This document shows, in pieces, positions 61,709 to 64,000 of a DNA stretch of 64,000 nt. How positions within the stretch are numbered: position 1 is the first letter of the stretch; each line of letters begins with the position of its first letter. The notes beneath the pieces were generated by a model. It had not been told where the DNA came from, made no database searches, and saw only the letters and a list, made by a program, of their open reading frames with translations. The stretch is from Shimia sp047124445. GTDB lineage: Bacteria > Pseudomonadota > Alphaproteobacteria > Rhodobacterales > Rhodobacteraceae. Location: assembly GCF_047124445.1 (NCBI RefSeq), contig NZ_CP138921.1:1798001-1862000 (forward strand), in the 5' to 3' direction. The position numbers and the translations under genes were made by a program.

Positions 61709-64000
61709 ATGACCGAACAGTCGCCAAACGACATCTTCCACGCCTCCTCCTTTATGCAGGGGCACAATGCGGAATACCTCGAACAGATGTACGCCCGCTA
61801 CGCCGCCGACCCCAATGCGGTTGACGAAGTCTGGCAGGAGTTCTTCCGCCAGCTCGGCGATGCGGAGCTTGATGTAAAGGCAGAGGCCGCTGGCCCCTCC
61901 TGGGCGCGCGCTGATTGGCCGCCACAGCCCAATGACGACTGGACCCAAAGCCTGACCGGCGAATGGGCGGAACCGGCCGAAGCCAAAGCCGCTGGCAAAA
62001 AGATCAAAGAGAAAGCCGCCGAAAAAGGCGTTGAGGTCTCTGACGAAGCCATCAAACGCGCGGTGCTGGATTCCATCCGCGCCCTGATGATCATCCGCGC
62101 CTACCGTATTCGCGGCCACCTGATCGCCGACATTGACCCACTGGGTATGCGCGACCAGACCCCGCATCCGGAGCTTGATCCAAAGTCCTACGGCTTCTCT
62201 GACGCCGACATGGATCGCCCGATCTTCATCGACAAAGTGCTGGGGCTCGACATCGCCACGATGCGCCAGATCATGGACATCGTGAAGCGCACCTACTGTG
62301 GCACCTTCGCGCTGCAATACATGCACATCTCCAACCCCGAAGAAGCGAGCTGGCTGAAAGAGCGCATCGAAGGCTACGACAAAGAAATCCGCTTCACCCG
62401 CGAGGGCCGCAAAGCGATCCTGAACAAACTGGTCGAAGCCGAAGGCTTTGAGAAGTTCCTGCACGTGAAATACATGGGCACCAAGCGCTTTGGTCTGGAC
62501 GGTGGTGAAAGCCTGATCCCGGCCATGGAGCAGGTGATCAAACGCGGCGGCAACCTCGGCTTGAAAGAGATCGTGATCGGTATGCCTCACCGTGGCCGCC
62601 TGTCGGTCCTCGCCAACGTGATGGCCAAGCCCTACCGCGCGATCTTCAACGAATTCCAGGGCGGCAGCTTTAAGCCCGAAGACGTCGACGGCTCCGGCGA
62701 CGTGAAATACCACCTCGGCGCCTCTTCAGACCGCGAATTTGACGGCAACGAAGTGCACCTGTCGCTGACCGCAAACCCCTCCCACCTTGAGGCGGTGAAC
62801 CCGGTTGTTCTGGGCAAAGTTCGCGCCAAGCAGGACCAACTCAACGACGATGAACGCACCGCTGTGATGCCGATCCTGCTGCACGGCGATGCAGCTTTTG
62901 CAGGTCAAGGCGTTGTGGCAGAGTGTTTTGCGCTGTCCGGCCTGAAGGGCCACAAGACCGGCGGCACCATGCATATCGTGGTGAACAACCAGATCGGCTT
63001 CACCACCGCACCGCACTTCTCCCGCTCCTCGCCATACCCAACCGACAACGCGCTGGTTGTGGAAGCGCCGATTTTCCACGTGAACGGCGACGACCCAGAG
63101 GCGGTTGTACACGCGGCAAAAGTGGCAACGGAATTCCGTCAGAAGTTCCAGAAAGATGTCGTCATCGACATGTTCTGTTACCGCCGTTTTGGTCACAACG
63201 AGGGCGACGAGCCCATGTTCACCAACCCGGTGATGTACAAGCGCATCAAGAAGCACAAAACCACGCTGACGCTCTACACCGAACGTCTGGTGAAAGACGG
63301 CCTCATCCCAGAGGGCGAGATCGAGGACATGAAAGCCTCCTTCCAGGCCCATCTGAACGAAGAGTTCGAGACCGGCAAAGAGTACAAGCCCAACAAGGCG
63401 GATTGGCTCGACGGCCGCTGGTCCCACCTCGACAAACGCGGCGAAGACTACGAACGCGGCCAGACCTCGATCAAGCCAGAAACCATGGCGGAGATCGGCA
63501 AGTCCCTGTCCACCGTGCCAGAAGGCTTCCCGCTGCACAAAACCGTGGGCCGTCTTCTCGACACCCGTGGCAAGATGTTCTCCTCCGGCAAAGGCTTTGA
63601 CTGGGCCACCGCAGAGGCCATGGCCTTTGGCTCTCTGTTGACCGAAGGCTACCCGGTCCGTCTGGCAGGTCAGGACGCCACCCGTGGCACCTTCTCCCAA
63701 CGTCACTCCGGCATCATCAACCAGGACACCGAAGAGCGCTACTACCCGCTCAACAACATCCGCGCCGGCCAGAGCCAGTACGAAGTCATTGACTCCGCGC
63801 TGTCTGAATACGCGGTGCTCGGCTTCGAGTACGGCTACTCGCTGGCGGAACCTAACGCGTTGACGCTCTGGGAAGCTCAGTTTGGTGACTTCGCCAACGG
63901 CGCACAGATCATGTTTGACCAATTCATCAGCTCCGGCGAAAGCAAATGGCTGCGGATGTCCGGTCTCACCGTTCTGCTGCCACATGGTTTCGAAGGCCAA
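61709..64000 (+). CDS. sucA: 2-oxoglutarate dehydrogenase E1 component, 3' truncated by window edge
   Basis: Thiamine-diphosphate E1 of the 2-oxoglutarate dehydrogenase complex; 764 codons are in the window and the frame is still open at its end, so roughly the last fifth is missing. Seen: N-terminal FMQGHNAEYLEQMYARYAAD, KRFGLDGGESLIPAME, IGMPHRGRLSVLANV, the cofactor-region HGDAAFAGQGVV, NNQIGFTTAP and the YRRFGHNEGDEP segment, then RLAGQDATRGTFSQRH. The start at 61709 has GAGG seven bases earlier. Downstream sucB and lpd are expected outside the window. Confidence 0.96.
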   Translation, partial: MTEQSPNDIFHASSFMQGHNAEYLEQMYARYAADPNAVDEVWQEFFRQLGDAELDVKAEAAGPSWARADWPPQPNDDWTQSLTGEWAEPAEAKAAGKKIKEKAAEKGVEVSDEAIKRAVLDSIRALMIIRAYRIRGHLIADIDPLGMRDQTPHPELDPKSYGFSDADMDRPIFIDKVLGLDIATMRQIMDIVKRTYCGTFALQYMHISNPEEASWLKERIEGYDKEIRFTREGRKAILNKLVEAEGFEKFLHVKYMGTKRFGLDGGESLIPAMEQVIKRGGNLGLKEIVIGMPHRGRLSVLANVMAKPYRAIFNEFQGGSFKPEDVDGSGDVKYHLGASSDREFDGNEVHLSLTANPSHLEAVNPVVLGKVRAKQDQLNDDERTAVMPILLHGDAAFAGQGVVAECFALSGLKGHKTGGTMHIVVNNQIGFTTAPHFSRSSPYPTDNALVVEAPIFHVNGDDPEAVVHAAKVATEFRQKFQKDVVIDMFCYRRFGHNEGDEPMFTNPVMYKRIKKHKTTLTLYTERLVKDGLIPEGEIEDMKASFQAHLNEEFETGKEYKPNKADWLDGRWSHLDKRGEDYERGQTSIKPETMAEIGKSLSTVPEGFPLHKTVGRLLDTRGKMFSSGKGFDWATAEAMAFGSLLTEGYPVRLAGQDATRGTFSQRHSGIINQDTEERYYPLNNIRAGQSQYEVIDSALSEYAVLGFEYGYSLAEPNALTLWEAQFGDFANGAQIMFDQFISSGESKWLRMSGLTVLLPHGFEGQ

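Noticed and set aside
62726..64000. Long open frame antisense to sucA, and another at 61694-62713
   Set aside because: Shadows of sucA; sucA itself is unmistakable on the plus strand.

Overview
The window looks like chromosome of a marine alphaproteobacterium of the order Rhodobacterales (Roseobacter group). This rests on the gene families and their order: an ethylmalonyl-CoA pathway set (crotonyl-CoA carboxylase/reductase, ethylmalonyl-CoA mutase, malyl-CoA thioesterase, mesaconyl-CoA hydratase) beside TCA-cycle operons (sdh, mdh, suc), an HvrA-like H-NS protein, PhoX, NnrU and several DUF families common in that group. From memory, the ccr/ecm/mcl2/mch/sdh/mdh/suc neighbourhood resembles that of Rhodobacter sphaeroides. 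Most of the window is dense, GC-rich housekeeping sequence. I saw no rRNA, tRNA, CRISPR array, insertion sequence or prophage.

Layout. 1-2.8 kb: the 3' part of a phosphohexomutase gene, a small HTH/DUF2975 membrane pair and a glycine-zipper lipoprotein. 2.8-8.7 kb (minus strand): M3 oligopeptidase, a membrane-anchored MoeB-like protein, dut, coaBC and a ChaN-like protein. 8.7-12.4 kb (plus): cobU, a CobC-like phosphatase, a GST with a cysteine-rich tail, comM. 12.4-14.7 kb (minus): gshB, yraN, rsmI. 14.7-20.9 kb (plus): a PBP-activator-like lipoprotein, glnD, murJ, hdeD-like. 20.9-29.6 kb: a rhomboid-like pseudoprotease, trpS, DUF5946, GNAT, M23 peptidase, VOC protein, phoX, an SDR and a RecD-like helicase. 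29.7-31.2 kb: two low-GC membrane proteins sharing an N-terminal motif, the first built from an internal duplication. 31.2-41.1 kb: ccr, a PlsB-like acyltransferase, ecm, an H-NS-like regulator, deoD, an esterase, an outer-membrane barrel and an HNH nuclease. 41.2-44.5 kb (minus): DUF1989, DUF4399, an FAD dehydrogenase and a 50-residue protein. 44.7-49.6 kb (minus): sdhCDAB with two unrelated genes between sdhA and sdhB. 49.8-54.0 kb (minus): mcl2-nnrU-DUF1737-mch-DUF4344-DUF1194. 54.3-58.5 kb: small secreted proteins, a TauE exporter, mdh and a glycosyltransferase. 58.6-64 kb (plus): sucC, a lipoprotein, sucD and sucA, which runs off the end.

Working together. Ccr, Ecm, Mch and Mcl2 belong to the acetyl-CoA assimilation route that ends in malate and succinyl-CoA. 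Sdh, Mdh, SucCD and SucA handle those products in the same 33 kb. The main regulatory observations are: paired TGTGATCACA sites 20-21 bp apart upstream of both sdh and suc, with one similar site upstream of mdh; a highly structured leader in front of sucA whose strands can pair in two exclusive ways; and a hairpin that buries the ribosome binding site of mcl2. The best candidates for undescribed biology are that sucA leader, the shared TCA operator and the MSQ(S/T)DF membrane-protein pair.
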